A stretch of 64,000 nt of DNA from Rhea pennata. Lineage: Eukaryota; Chordata; Aves; Rheiformes; Rheidae. Below are positions 13,201 to 38,972 of this stretch, one piece after another. Numbering within the stretch: the first letter of the stretch is position 1; each line of letters starts with the position of its first letter. Below the pieces are notes generated by a model, which did no database searches, was not told the DNA's origin, and was given only the letters and a program-made list of their open reading frames with translations. A program made the translations under genes and the position numbers. The stretch is taken from NCBI RefSeq assembly GCF_028389875.1, contig NC_084663.1, forward strand, positions 95,717,190 through 95,781,189, given 5' to 3'.

Positions 13201-16200
13201 AAAACATCATTACATTTAGACAGTGCCTTTTTAAGGCATTTACACTGAAACATAGAAAAGGTTTATTTTCTGCAATCATAAAATCAGTTCAAGTCAACTT
13301 AATAAAATGGTTAATTTTACTATTGTTCTTTCTTTAGATGTTTTAAGTCTCCTCCACCCTTCTAACACACAGTTAAAGCAGAGAACTGGAAAAAATGGAA
13401 GATACAGATATTCAAACAATTCTCTGATTGTATTTTTCAGTGCCTCAGACTGAAAAAATTTCTAGATTGAGAAGTGTATTTATGCATATGGATTCCTTAT
13501 TACTATCATCAAGAATTGATTAGACAAATATAGGCATTATTTACTAAATGTCAGATACCAATTCCATGAGAATCTTGTATGTGATGTATTGCTACAAGCA
13601 TTTTGGAAATTCACTTTCCCTTGGCTACTATATGCATAAATAGAGGTGTGATTTTTGACATGCTATAATTAATTTCATGTCATATATATCAATCACCTGT
13701 TTCTACATACCCTATATTTGCCAAAATTTATGCCATCTTCTTATTGCAAGATTATCGTAAGAATGTACAAGTATGTTGCTAAGACTGTGTTAACAAGTGT
13801 CTCAAACAAATACATTCAGATATAAACAATGTTACTTACAAATACAAGCTCATGCTTCGCTATTGGCTTCTTCTTCACAGACTTTGGGAATGCAGCTGGA
13901 ACTGATGCTGTATTACTCAATTCCTCATCTGTTTCATTACTGTCTTCATGAGACTTTGCATCCAATCCTAATTCCTCTAGCATTTCAGAGGGATCTGACA
14001 AAGATCTAGAGCGATCTAGCTTTTCCTGGCACTTACTGCATTCTTTAATGTAGTCTTTAACTTGCTTAAGAATACCTAAGAAAAAAAATGAATAGAGCTT
14101 GATTAAGCTTCTAATTTTCATCCAATTTACTTTAAAAATGTAACTAGATGTGTAATTGACTTGCAAAAACATATTATAAACTTATTAAGAAAAATGAAGT
14201 CATTCATCTTTTATCAATTTTCATTCTCTAACATCTTTTTATTAATCCTGCCTCTCTGTCATTCTATTGTGCACAAATACTTTTACTGTAATCCACAGTT
14301 AATTCAAGATATAAACATTTAAGATTATTAGATCAAGCAAAGATTTTAAGGATATTAAAAATATATATTCGTATTTACACATTTGTCTTAAGAATCCCAA
14401 TATATCACAAACTGTAACACTGATCTTGCATTTAGCTCCATGGAAGTGGAGCTCAGAGCTCATCCTCACTGAAGATGGAGTTGGGAGGCTCACATAAAGG
14501 CAGCTGCAAAATTGTGACTGTGTTACATGCAGTGACACTCGTATCTATTACTAACATTGATTTAAGTCAATTGCTTTTGATTTAGAAAATTAAAACCCTT
14601 CCTTTTCCCACAGTACTTTAACAGGTGTACCTAAATAATTTCAGGCACTCAACAGTTCCTAAATCTAGGGTCTCCTAGGTGTCTCTTGACACCAAAGCAT
14701 TTTCAGTGTATGACTCAAATTCACTCATTTCACTAGGACACCATGAAAGTATACATGCTGACAGCTTTGCCTTGATAGTTCAAAAACCTACCACAGCTCA
14801 AGAACTCAGTTGACATGGAGTTAGGGTTGCACTGCTTGCACCTTTCCAGTACATGACATGCTCTATCACTTTATACACACCTCCATAACGATCAAGAAAT
14901 CGCAGACTTCAACCCGAAACACTCATGCCCCTTTGAAGCATTTTTACATTTCCTTGATTCCAACCACAACCAGGAGTAGTTCTGAGGCCATATTGTATGG
15001 CCTCCCGTCTACCGATCCAATACCCTTCTTGACCACTGGGCTACAGTGCAGTCCAGTTACAGAGTAGCCAGATACAACATGCAGGGAGAGTGACCAGGCC
15101 AAAGCTGTTGTCCACTAGCAGCAGAACGGGACTGTCATGGTAGGGGAAACCAGAGTTCTCAAGGACATGTAGCAAAGAAATGAAACACTTGAATCTAAAG
15201 CAGAGAATAAATTCTATTATTCTCAGTGCTGTAGAAATATAAGGGAAAAACGAGACATAAGCAGAAGAGAAGACAGGTCACGCAAATAAGGAGAACTAAT
15301 AGCTAAAAAAAAATACAGAATAGAGAATGTCTTATTCTGACAAAGAGAAGGCAAACTGAAGTCCTCTACTGGCTAAGGAAGTTTGAAGCAAAGGATGTCA
15401 GTTAGGCTAGCGCAGCCTAACATTGAGCAGATCATGAGAGCCCAGGTGGAGGCAAGGAGAACATAATCCAAAATACATATACCAACTTTGAGCAACCAAA
15501 CCCTTTTCCACACCAAAGCTCTTCAAAACAATGAGATCTGGCCTGCAAAAATAGGCTGCAGCTAAAGCAAAACCACTAAGATAGGGAAAACTAAAGCTGA
15601 AATGACAATTTTGATGACTGGTAGCCAAAAAGAAAAAAGAACAAGACAAGCAGTATCAACAGAAACTGGTCCTCAGGCACCTGAAAAGCCACAAATTTGT
15701 TTAATGGATACATAATACTGTAAGTAGAGCATCAGATCCAAAGGGGAGACAGGTTTCAAGTTATTGGCTCAACTTAAGGAGGGCTGTGACTGGGGAGCAT
15801 TGATGCTTAATTCACTCCTGTTTCTAACTGCTGCAACATCACCCAGGCTCCAACAGAAGATTAGTTCTGTGTTTTTGGCTTCTTACTGGAGTAAAGGGAA
15901 AAACGTAAGGGTGAGGGCAAAGGACGTGAGCAATTAGTGACAGATCTGCTACTTATAAGGGGAGTAAAATCTGCAAGTTAGCTGGAGAGGAAAAAAAAAA
16001 AAAAAAAGGCATTACCAGGTTGAAGGTTGCACGTGGAATGGATTACTGCTCCACAGAAACCTAAAAGTGGAGAAACCTCTGCCTTAAGCGGCCTGCAGTG
16101 GCCTGGGACCCTCAGCCTGTGCGCCGTGCAAACGCCGCTGAAGGTTTAAGAAGCCGCTAGAAAAGCTGCCGACAAATAGCACGGCCGGACCTTACGCCCG

Positions 16201-16736
16201 GAGAAGGGACCCGCGGAGGCAGGCAGTACGCAGCCCGCCAGTTTCGGGGTGCAGGGCGTAAGGCCTCCCCTCCCCTTCCCTCGGCAAGCAGCGGCCCCCC
16301 TCGGGGCGGCTCCCCCGCGCGCCGCCGCCCCCCCTCCCCTCCCTCTTCCCCCTCCCCTCCGGCACGCGCGCGCGCGCACGCGGCTCCCAACGGCCGTAAC
16401 GGCCGTAACGGCGGCGCGCCCCTCACCTCGCCACCAGTACTTCTGCGAGAGCCCCTGCCAGGTCTGCAGGCGGGTGCGGTGGGCGCCGTCGGGCGCCAGG
16501 TGGGCGGCGCGGATGAGGCGGGCGCGGCGCTCGGCCTGCAGCACCACCTCGAGCTCGGCGAAGCGCTGCTGGTCCCGCTGCCGCCGCTGGTAGTAGAGGG
16601 TGCCGCCGCGCACCACGTAGCAGGCGGCCGCCTTGCGGATCTTCCGCTTGGCGTTGCCCTCCGTGCCCGGCGCGTAGGGCTCCCGCTCGTTGGTCAGGTA
16701 GCGCAGGATGGCCAGGTAGCTCTCCTCGCTGGACAT
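345..16736 (-). CDS. ZBTB11: ZBTB11, BTB/POZ and C2H2 zinc finger transcription factor (full coding span, 11 exons)
   Basis: Coding exons in transcript order are 16736-16427, 14075-13840, 13180-12949, 11802-10976, 8601-8422, 7934-7698, 7281-7137, 5685-5568, 3110-2952, 2433-2258 and 871-345. They sum to 3147 nt, which is 1048 codons plus TGA, close to the human length of about 1053. All junctions are GT-AG and phase is kept throughout. The protein has an N-terminal HHCC zinc module (H79, H86, C116, C119), a BTB domain (about residues 210-285), an acidic Gln/Glu-rich linker (about 310-520) and twelve C2H2 fingers (about 555-930). The C-terminal tail is acidic. The family is nuclear; human and zebrafish work links it to transcriptional repression, neutrophil development and neurodevelopment. 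The start was chosen because MSSEESYLAILRYL matches the known N terminus and lies in a CpG island. Identification is by remembered similarity plus synteny and is very secure. The linker is the part that differs most from the mammalian protein. Confidence 0.97.
2258..2433 (-). CDS. ZBTB11: ZBTB11 coding exon 10 (zinc fingers 9-10)
   Basis: Encodes finger 9 (CNICGKEFYEKALYRRHV, with an unusual longer His spacing KKATH) and finger 10 (CEHCGRKFTQLREYRRHMNN). A basic GKKGRAKQ spacer lies between them. Acceptor TTCTAG/GTGTAA; donor GAAG/GTATGT. Confidence 0.92.
2952..3110 (-). CDS. ZBTB11: ZBTB11 coding exon 9 (zinc fingers 7-8)
   Basis: Encodes the rest of finger 7 (CEKSFYEARDLRQHMNKH) and finger 8 (CQFCGKCYSWKKDWYSHV). 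It ends in SVTDPYR across the junction. Acceptor CTTATAG/GTGTGA; donor TTACAG/GTAAGA. Confidence 0.94.
4165..4196. repeat. T homopolymer, 32 bases
   Basis: Uninterrupted T run in ZBTB11 intron 8 (poly(A) in the pre-mRNA). Confidence 0.9.
5568..5685 (-). CDS. ZBTB11: ZBTB11 coding exon 8 (zinc finger 6)
   Basis: Encodes the GESKYL linker, finger 6 (CSICGKSFHRASGLSKHIKK) and the PKPEVRGYQCT spacer. The last includes the first cysteine of finger 7. Acceptor TTTGCCAG/GAGAAT; donor ACTCA/GTAAGT, phase 2. Confidence 0.92.
7137..7281 (-). CDS. ZBTB11: ZBTB11 coding exon 7 (zinc fingers 4-5)
   Basis: Encodes residues 675-722 plus one base: the rest of finger 4 (VCGKTFTYKHGLKMHLALH) and finger 5 (CDLCEKSFVTKRSLQEHMSI), ending in a classical HTG linker. 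Acceptor TTTTTAG/GTTTGT; donor ATACAG/GTATGT. Confidence 0.93.
7698..7934 (-). CDS. ZBTB11: ZBTB11 coding exon 6 (zinc fingers 2-3)
   Basis: Encodes residues 596-674. It completes finger 2 (LCKKEFQYGASLRAHLVRH), then a Thr/Ser-rich spacer and finger 3 (CDICGRTLPKLYSLRIHML). It stops after the first cysteine of finger 4. Acceptor TTTCCTAG/TTGTGT; donor TGCAAG/GTAATG. Confidence 0.94.
8422..8601 (-). CDS. ZBTB11: ZBTB11 coding exon 5 (zinc finger 1)
   Basis: Encodes residues 536-595: a basic segment (KLVQRGKKMKQPKR, a probable nuclear localisation signal), then finger 1 (CSECGMVFQRRYALIMHTLKH). It ends after the first cysteine of finger 2. Acceptor CCAATTTAG/GTTGCC; donor CCCA/GTAAGT. Confidence 0.94.
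9463..9508. repeat. (CT)n followed by a 22-base T run
   Basis: CT dinucleotide repeat fused to a T homopolymer in ZBTB11 intron 4. A similar CT-then-T arrangement occurs at 26186-26234. Confidence 0.85.
10976..11802 (-). CDS. ZBTB11: ZBTB11 coding exon 4 (BTB end and acidic linker)
   Basis: Encodes residues 260-535 and is the largest exon (827 nt). It starts with FCKSSFLPLLEFAYTS, the last BTB helices. A long Gln/Glu/Ala-rich, low-complexity regulatory linker follows, then the basic segment SKLRQRSVSEGGYIRLHKG. Acceptor CCTGGCAG/GATT; donor CAGCAG/GTATCC. The linker is the least conserved part of the protein. Confidence 0.93.
12949..13180 (-). CDS. ZBTB11: ZBTB11 coding exon 3 (BTB domain, first part)
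   Basis: Encodes residues 183-259. It contains the BTB signature: NQFCDVTLLIEGEEYKAHKS, then SVLAANSEYFRELF. Acceptor ACGACAG/GTTGAC; donor CTGTCAG/GTGAAT, which splits the glycine codon of VDLSG. Confidence 0.95.
13840..14075 (-). CDS. ZBTB11: ZBTB11 coding exon 2
   Basis: Encodes residues 104-182. It begins ILKQVKDYIKECSKCQEK, which supplies the two cysteines (C116, C119) completing the HHCC module. A serine/acidic linker and a basic KKKPIAKHELVF stretch follow. Acceptor TTTTCTTAG/G; donor TTT/GTAAGT. Confidence 0.95.
16328..16382. repeat. Pyrimidine mirror-like tract followed by (CG)n, ZBTB11 intron 1
   Basis: About 33 consecutive C/T bases (16328-16360) are followed by GCACGCGCGCGCGCGCACGC. 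On the transcribed sense strand (minus) the first part is G-rich, with five or more runs of at least three G, so a G-quadruplex is possible in the nascent RNA. Confidence 0.8.
16389..16411. repeat. 9-bp tandem AACGGCCGT, MYB-type motif array
   Basis: Three AACGG cores spaced exactly 9 bp apart (16389, 16398, 16407), each preceded by C or T. This is the YAACGG core bound by MYB proteins. It lies 16-38 bases inside ZBTB11 intron 1. Confidence 0.6.
16427..16736 (-). CDS. ZBTB11: ZBTB11 coding exon 1
   Basis: Encodes residues 1-103 plus one base. It carries the two histidines (H79, H86) of the integrase-like HHCC module and ends in QKYWWRG across the splice. The donor reads CGAG/GTGAGG on the minus strand. 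It is very GC-rich because it sits in the promoter island. Confidence 0.95.
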
Positions 16737-17434
16737 GGCGGGACGATGGGCAGGCAGGCGGGAGGAGGAGAAGGGGGAGTAGGGGAGCCGGCCCCGGCGG
16801 CGGGGGAGGTCGCGGGCGCGCTGGGGAAGGGGCTGCCTCCGCCGCGCCCCCCTCCCCGCGCCTTCGGGTCAAGCCGGGCTCTCCCCGCGCCGGGCAAGGG
16901 GAAGGTGCTGCGCGCGCTGCTCTCTCAGGCCAGGCGGCGGGGAGGAGGATCAGCCCTCGCCCCCAGAGCGGAGGTGGGTGCGGACGCCGCCGGGGAGCGT
17001 CTCCACGAGCGACGGGGCCCGCCGGGGCCGGTCACATGCGGCGCGCCCGGGGGAGAGGCGCCCCGGCGCTTGCCGGAGCGCGGGGTCCACGGGGCTGCGG
17101 AGGTGCCTGCCGGGGCAGGGAGCGGGAAGAGCATGCGCTGCCAAGAGCAGGCGGATCTCGGCCTCCCGAGTCCCCGCCAGGCCCTCGCCCCGGTGCGGGG
17201 ATCGCGGAGACCGCGGCCCGCAGGCGGTGGGTCCGGCAGGAGCCAGGCCCGGGGGGGAACTGGAGTTTCGCGGCCAGCGGCGGCGGGAGGGAGGAAGAAG
17301 CTCGGGCAGCAGCAGCAACGGAAAGACAAAATGGCTGCTGCACAAGAGGAAGTGAGGTCAGAAGCCCGCGCGCAGGGGAGGGGCGGGGAAGGGCGTGAGC
17401 AGCGCGAGCCGCGTGTGCGCGGGGGAGTGCTGTA

Positions 17435-17482
17435 GGCCATCTTGGAACTGGGCAAAGGAAAGGCCGTGCGGCGGCCATCTTA
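17435..17482 (-). promoter_or_regulatory. Two YY1-type sites upstream of ZBTB11
   Basis: On the minus strand the motifs CCAAGATGGCC (17445-17435) and TAAGATGGCCGC (17482-17471) match the YY1 consensus AAGATGGCGGC closely. YY1 sites of this orientation are typical of the first tens of bases downstream of a TATA-less start site. That would place the ZBTB11 start just upstream, near 17500. Confidence 0.6.
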
Positions 17483-17520
17483 GAGCCTGGCAAAGCGTGA
17501 GGGACGCTTCTGAATACATA

Positions 17521-20460
17521 GGTCTGTAAGTCACTCTAAAACGAGCGTCCTCCCTTTCGAAACAGGCTCAGGAGATGTAATGGTGGAGGTAAGAACGAAG
17601 AGAAAATTTGAAGTAGAATTTCATGTTTTAATACCAATGTACATGTCAGGAGAAGCAAAATCGGTGATGCGTTTGTACCAGCATGATCCAGGGATGGTGG
17701 CACAAGGTTGCATCTTGAGCTCAAGAGGGACTAAAGACTCCAAGGTGTTTTTTTTTTTTTTTTTTTTTTTTTTTGTAAAGGAAGGGGAGCTGTTTGAATA
17801 ATGATTTCTGTTTCTCTCTTATCTGTCTTCTGACTTGATTAAATTTTACGCATTTAATACAAATGCAAATCCCACAGCTGTACAAAGCTGTACAATGGAA
17901 CAACAGAAGACCAGCTGCATTGTGAGCTACAGGATTGGTTTGAGGTAGACAACGGTGATCCTTCCCCTCTATTTAGCACTTGGAAGACTGTAACTGAACT
18001 ACTTTGTCCAGTTTGCCCCTTCCTCCCCAAAACCAAGAAGGATATTGACATCCTGGATGGAGCAAGCCCAGCAGAGTGCCATGAAGATGGTCAAGAGAGG
18101 GTGCATATTATCAAGGGTCATGAGCACATCAAGGGTTTGTTCAGCTTTAAAAACAGAAGGCTTTATGTGGATCTTGTTGCTGTCTGCAGCTATCTCATTG
18201 GAGGGTAAAGAAAACAGAAAAAGATTCTTCACAGAGAAGCACAGTGATAGATTGAGAGGCAACAGAGACAAGTTGGAACAGGAAATTCCAGTCAGCTTTA
18301 CTGTTTTTAAAAAAAGCCATGATGGTGGTTAAATACTGGAGGCAGTGAAATCTCTGTGTTCAAGACTTGACTGGACACAGGCATGAGCAATGTCATCTAG
18401 TTAGAGCTGCTTGGAGCTGGAGGCTAGACTAGATGACCTCTGGAAGTCCTTTTCACCTTGACTTATTCTGTGATTATGAAAGATTATTCCATTTTTAATG
18501 ATAAACATTTAATAGGGAATCAGTTAAATTGCATTGGGCAGCCACCTGATCTTTAATTTATGAATTTGTTAAATTTCATTGCATTAGGGTAAATCTGTTC
18601 AAGCTGAGTAACAGTGAGTTCTATGCAGTGAAGTTAACACCCTGCATCACTCCACTTGTTTTACAGGCTGCGCTGTTCTCTGAAAGGCTGTTAGATTTTC
18701 AGTCAGTCTCACTACCTAAGTCAGAACTCATCAATAAACACCAGGGAATACCTTAGAGCATTCTGCATCTGCAGTAAAACCAGGCAGCCAAGCCTGCACA
18801 CTTAAAAGCACATGGACTTACTAATTGCTCATATTTGACAATCAGTTGCTAAATACAATGCTAGTGGATTTTCAAACATTTTACAATGTTCTCGCTTTTT
18901 AGCTGAGGACACTCATATGGAACAATTAAAATGAAAAGCACACAAACATACATGCAGTGTACCAGCTGCTCAATGCCAATAAAGACCGAAACAATGAGTA
19001 TTTACGCTTTCCTTTGAGATTAGTTGTTTTACCAGCATAGATGACTTCCATCAGGGTATTTAGCCTTCATCATTTTAAATCATTCCCCTCCCTATTCAAA
19101 AAAGGACTTTCCTCCCTCCTGCCCTTTGACAGCGAAGATAACATTCAAAGCAGTTCTAGGATGGCAGATGCATTAAAAGCCAAATCAGTAAGCCATTTTA
19201 CTTTTCAAAAACTGCAACAGCTGAATTCAGTGTAGTGAAAGCCCTGAAGGGGGTATTTGCCATCTGAAATACTATTTTCAATTGTGAGATGAAAAGGTGA
19301 CATCAATAAATTGTGAAGAACTTGATCCAGAAAATAGAGGTGATTTCCTCCTATTCTGCCAGCAAGTCAAAGTCATTGCTTTGCCAAGACTATTACTGCC
19401 TATCAAAACTAATTGAAAGATGATTTGGCACACTGCTTACATAGTAAAACTATATTAGGAAGAGATGCACTTTACATAGGAATTTAACAAATTGCAGTTT
19501 CCTACCAGATCAGGCAGGCTACTAAAAGAACCCGTGTTTGCATACTAGAAGTTAAATACAAACCTTAACAGGTTTGAAGTAAATGCCTGCTGTCAGCTCC
19601 ACATGGAGGCTAGTATCAGTGTTGTATTGAGTGGTGCTAATTAGACCATACTTCCAGAAAAAAAAATGGCCCTTCTGAGCTGAACATCTCACTTAGCTTA
19701 ATAAATGCCTAGGGAAAGAGTGCAAGACAGGACCTTTATAGTTATCCTCTTCCTGATGAAGGCTTCCAACAATCAATGGTTTTGTTACCTACTGACACAG
19801 GAGTTGCATCTTAATCTTTGTGTTTAACAGTCATGTGATACATGAAACCATGCATTCCTTTTCTGAACCCATTTCACTTTTTGCCTCTGCAACACCTCAC
19901 AGCCATGCATTCCATAATCTAAGTGCACTAACTTTTTTCTAAGTCACTTGCAAACACAGGGTGCTGCTTCATGCACCTTTCAGGTCAAGAGTTCTATAAA
20001 GCAAACTAAATGATTTATCCTGAAACAATTCACTGCATTCCAACAAACAGTCACAGATTTATGTAGTCAAGCTTCTGGTTCAGAAATTAAGAATTGTCAC
20101 CTAAATTTAGTACAGTAATAGTTCCTCACATTTCCAGAAGGAGTAACATTAATAATCATCAGAGCCTTAGAACTTTTTTAATGCCACTGGACATAGATAC
20201 AGAGCTAAGTTAGTATTCATGCTGTTTTGTCCTTCAAACAAAACCTGTTCCTCGTATCTCAGCTAGATCTTCCTTGCCACCTGGGTCACTGCATCCATTT
20301 AAAGACTTACTGTCTTCTGGTACAGCATATCCTCTGAGAAACCCCATTATTTTATGGCAAGAAGCTGTTTCCTTTTTCAGTCTGTGAAAGCAGACATAGT
20401 TATTTCTTAGATTAACTCTTCAGCATCACACACACACAGCTGAACAGAACATGGTACAAA
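17521..20460. other. Spacer between ZBTB11 and RPL24
   Basis: AT-rich DNA without a convincing exon on either strand. It contains a 27-base T run (17748-17774) and one CR1 fragment (about 17955-18478). The remainder looks like unique, decayed intergenic sequence. Confidence 0.7.
17955..18478 (+). mobile_element. CR1 LINE fragment, 3' end, plus orientation
   Basis: The order of conserved CR1 landmarks is visible: GATCCTTCCCCTCTA at the start, then a degraded GGAGCAAGCCCAGCAGAG. After that come GACTGGACACAGGCATGAGC, CTAGACTAGATGACCTCTGG and the terminal ATTCTGTGATTATG 3' repeat. Several hundred bases with many point changes and short deletions point to an old, inactive copy. Its reverse transcriptase region is absent, the usual 5' truncation. 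Confidence 0.85.
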
Positions 20461-20480
20461 CTATGAAAGTTAGTCAGGTG

Positions 20481-20486
20481 TTTATT
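20481..20486 (-). terminator. RPL24: RPL24 polyadenylation signal AATAAA
   Basis: AATAAA on the minus strand only 24 bases after the stop codon gives the very short 3'UTR usual for ribosomal protein genes. Cleavage is expected at about 20455-20470. Confidence 0.88.
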
Positions 20487-20510
20487 CAGCACAGCTAACA
20501 GTTTGGCAAA

Positions 20511-24071
<3,561 letters not shown>

Positions 24072-24107
24072 GATGGCAGCAGCTACGAGGCGGGCGGCAG
24101 CCGAGGC

Positions 24108-24121
24108 GAAGAGGAAGAGAG
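24108..24121 (-). promoter_or_regulatory. RPL24: Candidate RPL24 5'TOP transcription start
   Basis: The minus strand reads CTCTCTTCCTCTTC, an uninterrupted pyrimidine run starting with C, about 40-50 bases before the start codon. TOP mRNAs begin in such a tract and are translated under mTOR/LARP1 control. Starting here also excludes the two upstream ATG triplets at about 24122-24128. Confidence 0.65.
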
Positions 24122-24386
24122 CATCATGGGAAAAGGCGTTCTAAAGCGCGCGCGCGGCATGCCGGGAGGCGCCCGCCGCGCCCGCGTCACGCGGCCGCCT
24201 CCTTCCCGCGGGGCGGGGCCGCCGGCGAGGGACGCTCGGCGCCTCTCCTTTTTCTGTGATATTCGCCTAAAATTGTCCGGGACGGCGCCGGGCGGCCCCG
24301 CATGCCGCGTCGCTCATCTTAAAAAAAAAAAAAAAAGAAAATTTTCTACTCGCGGGTCAAGGCAGCCAATCGGCGTCCAGCGCCCG

Positions 24387-24405
24387 GTTGCCTGGCGTCG
24401 TTGCC
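24387..24405 (+). promoter_or_regulatory. Paired GTTGCC (RFX-like) half sites upstream of CEP97
   Basis: Two GTTGCC half sites, 13 bp apart, lie 15-33 bp before the CEP97 ATG. RFX factors bind GTTGCC-N-GGCAAC X-boxes in promoters of ciliary genes. Only half sites are present, so binding is conjectural. Confidence 0.35.
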
Positions 24406-24419
24406 GCTAAGCGGGAAGT

Positions 24420-38222
<13,803 letters not shown>

Positions 38223-38966
38223 TAAATGCAGTCCTATGAAGGACAAGGGATTCCATTTCATTCTTTTTTTTTCTTTTTGTTTCCTCATTTATACAAAATT
38301 TACATTTTTTTGTGTGTGCTGTTTTGGATTTTAGACTTTTGTTACCGATTTATGTTTTAATTAGCGTTTTCTGATCTTGCTGAAGACTGACACTAACTAT
38401 GCTAACCTCAAATCAGCAAAGCTCTTTGTGGTGGTCATGATGCACTTTATTTTTGCATATCTGAATGATACCTTAATAACTGGGTTCCATGAAATAAATT
38501 CTGAAGATCTTGGGGATATTTGCTGTAAACTCAGTTCAATGATTGTGTTAGTGAATCTTTGAATTTTTTTCTAAAAAGCAGGCTTGAGTTCTTACGCTGT
38601 GAAAAGAAGGAAACAATGTGGGAAGAAACTGAGCCAGTGTAGACAGTCTGTGTTTGTATGGATACAACCTGAGAAGAAAGATGAAAGTAGTTCTTTCAGA
38701 CCTTTTGTTGACTTTAACAGGAGTAATTTTGTCAGTGTTTCAAAGATGGGTTTTCTCAAGGCAGTGTTCCAAATCAGTGACTTCTACTTGTCCTTTAGCT
38801 CAGGTTGCTGCCAAGCAATTAGGTTAGTTAGAGGCACAGAAACAGACTTAAAGGAGTCTAGCCTGAGGAACTTCAAACAAATTTTGGCCTTTGTTTTCCC
38901 TGGGGTTTAATTTTCTTGTTCTTTCTCAGGTAAGACACAAAGTGGAACCAGTAACAGACTTTATTT

Positions 38967-38972
38967 AATAAA
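38967..38972 (+). terminator. CEP97: Candidate proximal CEP97 polyadenylation signal
   Basis: AATAAA about 750 bases after the stop, in ACTTTATTTAATAAAGAG. It would give a short 3'UTR isoform. Confidence 0.4.

Larger units (their letters stand above)
16090..17520 (-). promoter_or_regulatory. ZBTB11: CpG island and promoter of ZBTB11
   Basis: A sharply bounded, very GC- and CpG-dense stretch around the ZBTB11 start codon, flanked by AT-rich DNA. YY1-type ATGGC motifs lie at 17326-17341, 17435-17445 and 17471-17482; the last two point in the ZBTB11 direction. An ETS-like AGGAAGTGAG is at about 17347-17356. No TATA box is evident. The transcription start is probably near 17480-17500 or inside the island. 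Divergent plus-strand transcription is possible, since an antisense RNA is annotated at human ZBTB11, but cannot be shown here. Confidence 0.8.
24072..24419. promoter_or_regulatory. Bidirectional RPL24/CEP97 promoter
   Basis: The start codons of RPL24 (24071, minus) and CEP97 (24420, plus) are separated by 348 bp of CpG-island sequence. On the RPL24 side a pyrimidine tract on the minus strand (24121-24108, CTCTCTTCCTCTTC) fits a 5'TOP start. A TTTAGAA box lies about 24 bases further upstream (24145-24139). On the CEP97 side there is a CCAAT box (24366-24370), two GTTGCC half sites (24387-24392, 24400-24405) and an ETS-like GGGAAGT just before the ATG. A 16-base A tract (24321-24336) lies between them. 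Confidence 0.85.

Noticed and set aside
16925-17493. Several long open frames on both strands in the ZBTB11 promoter island
   Set aside because: Stop-poor because of very high GC. They are Arg/Pro/Ala/Gly-rich on every frame and carry no domain.
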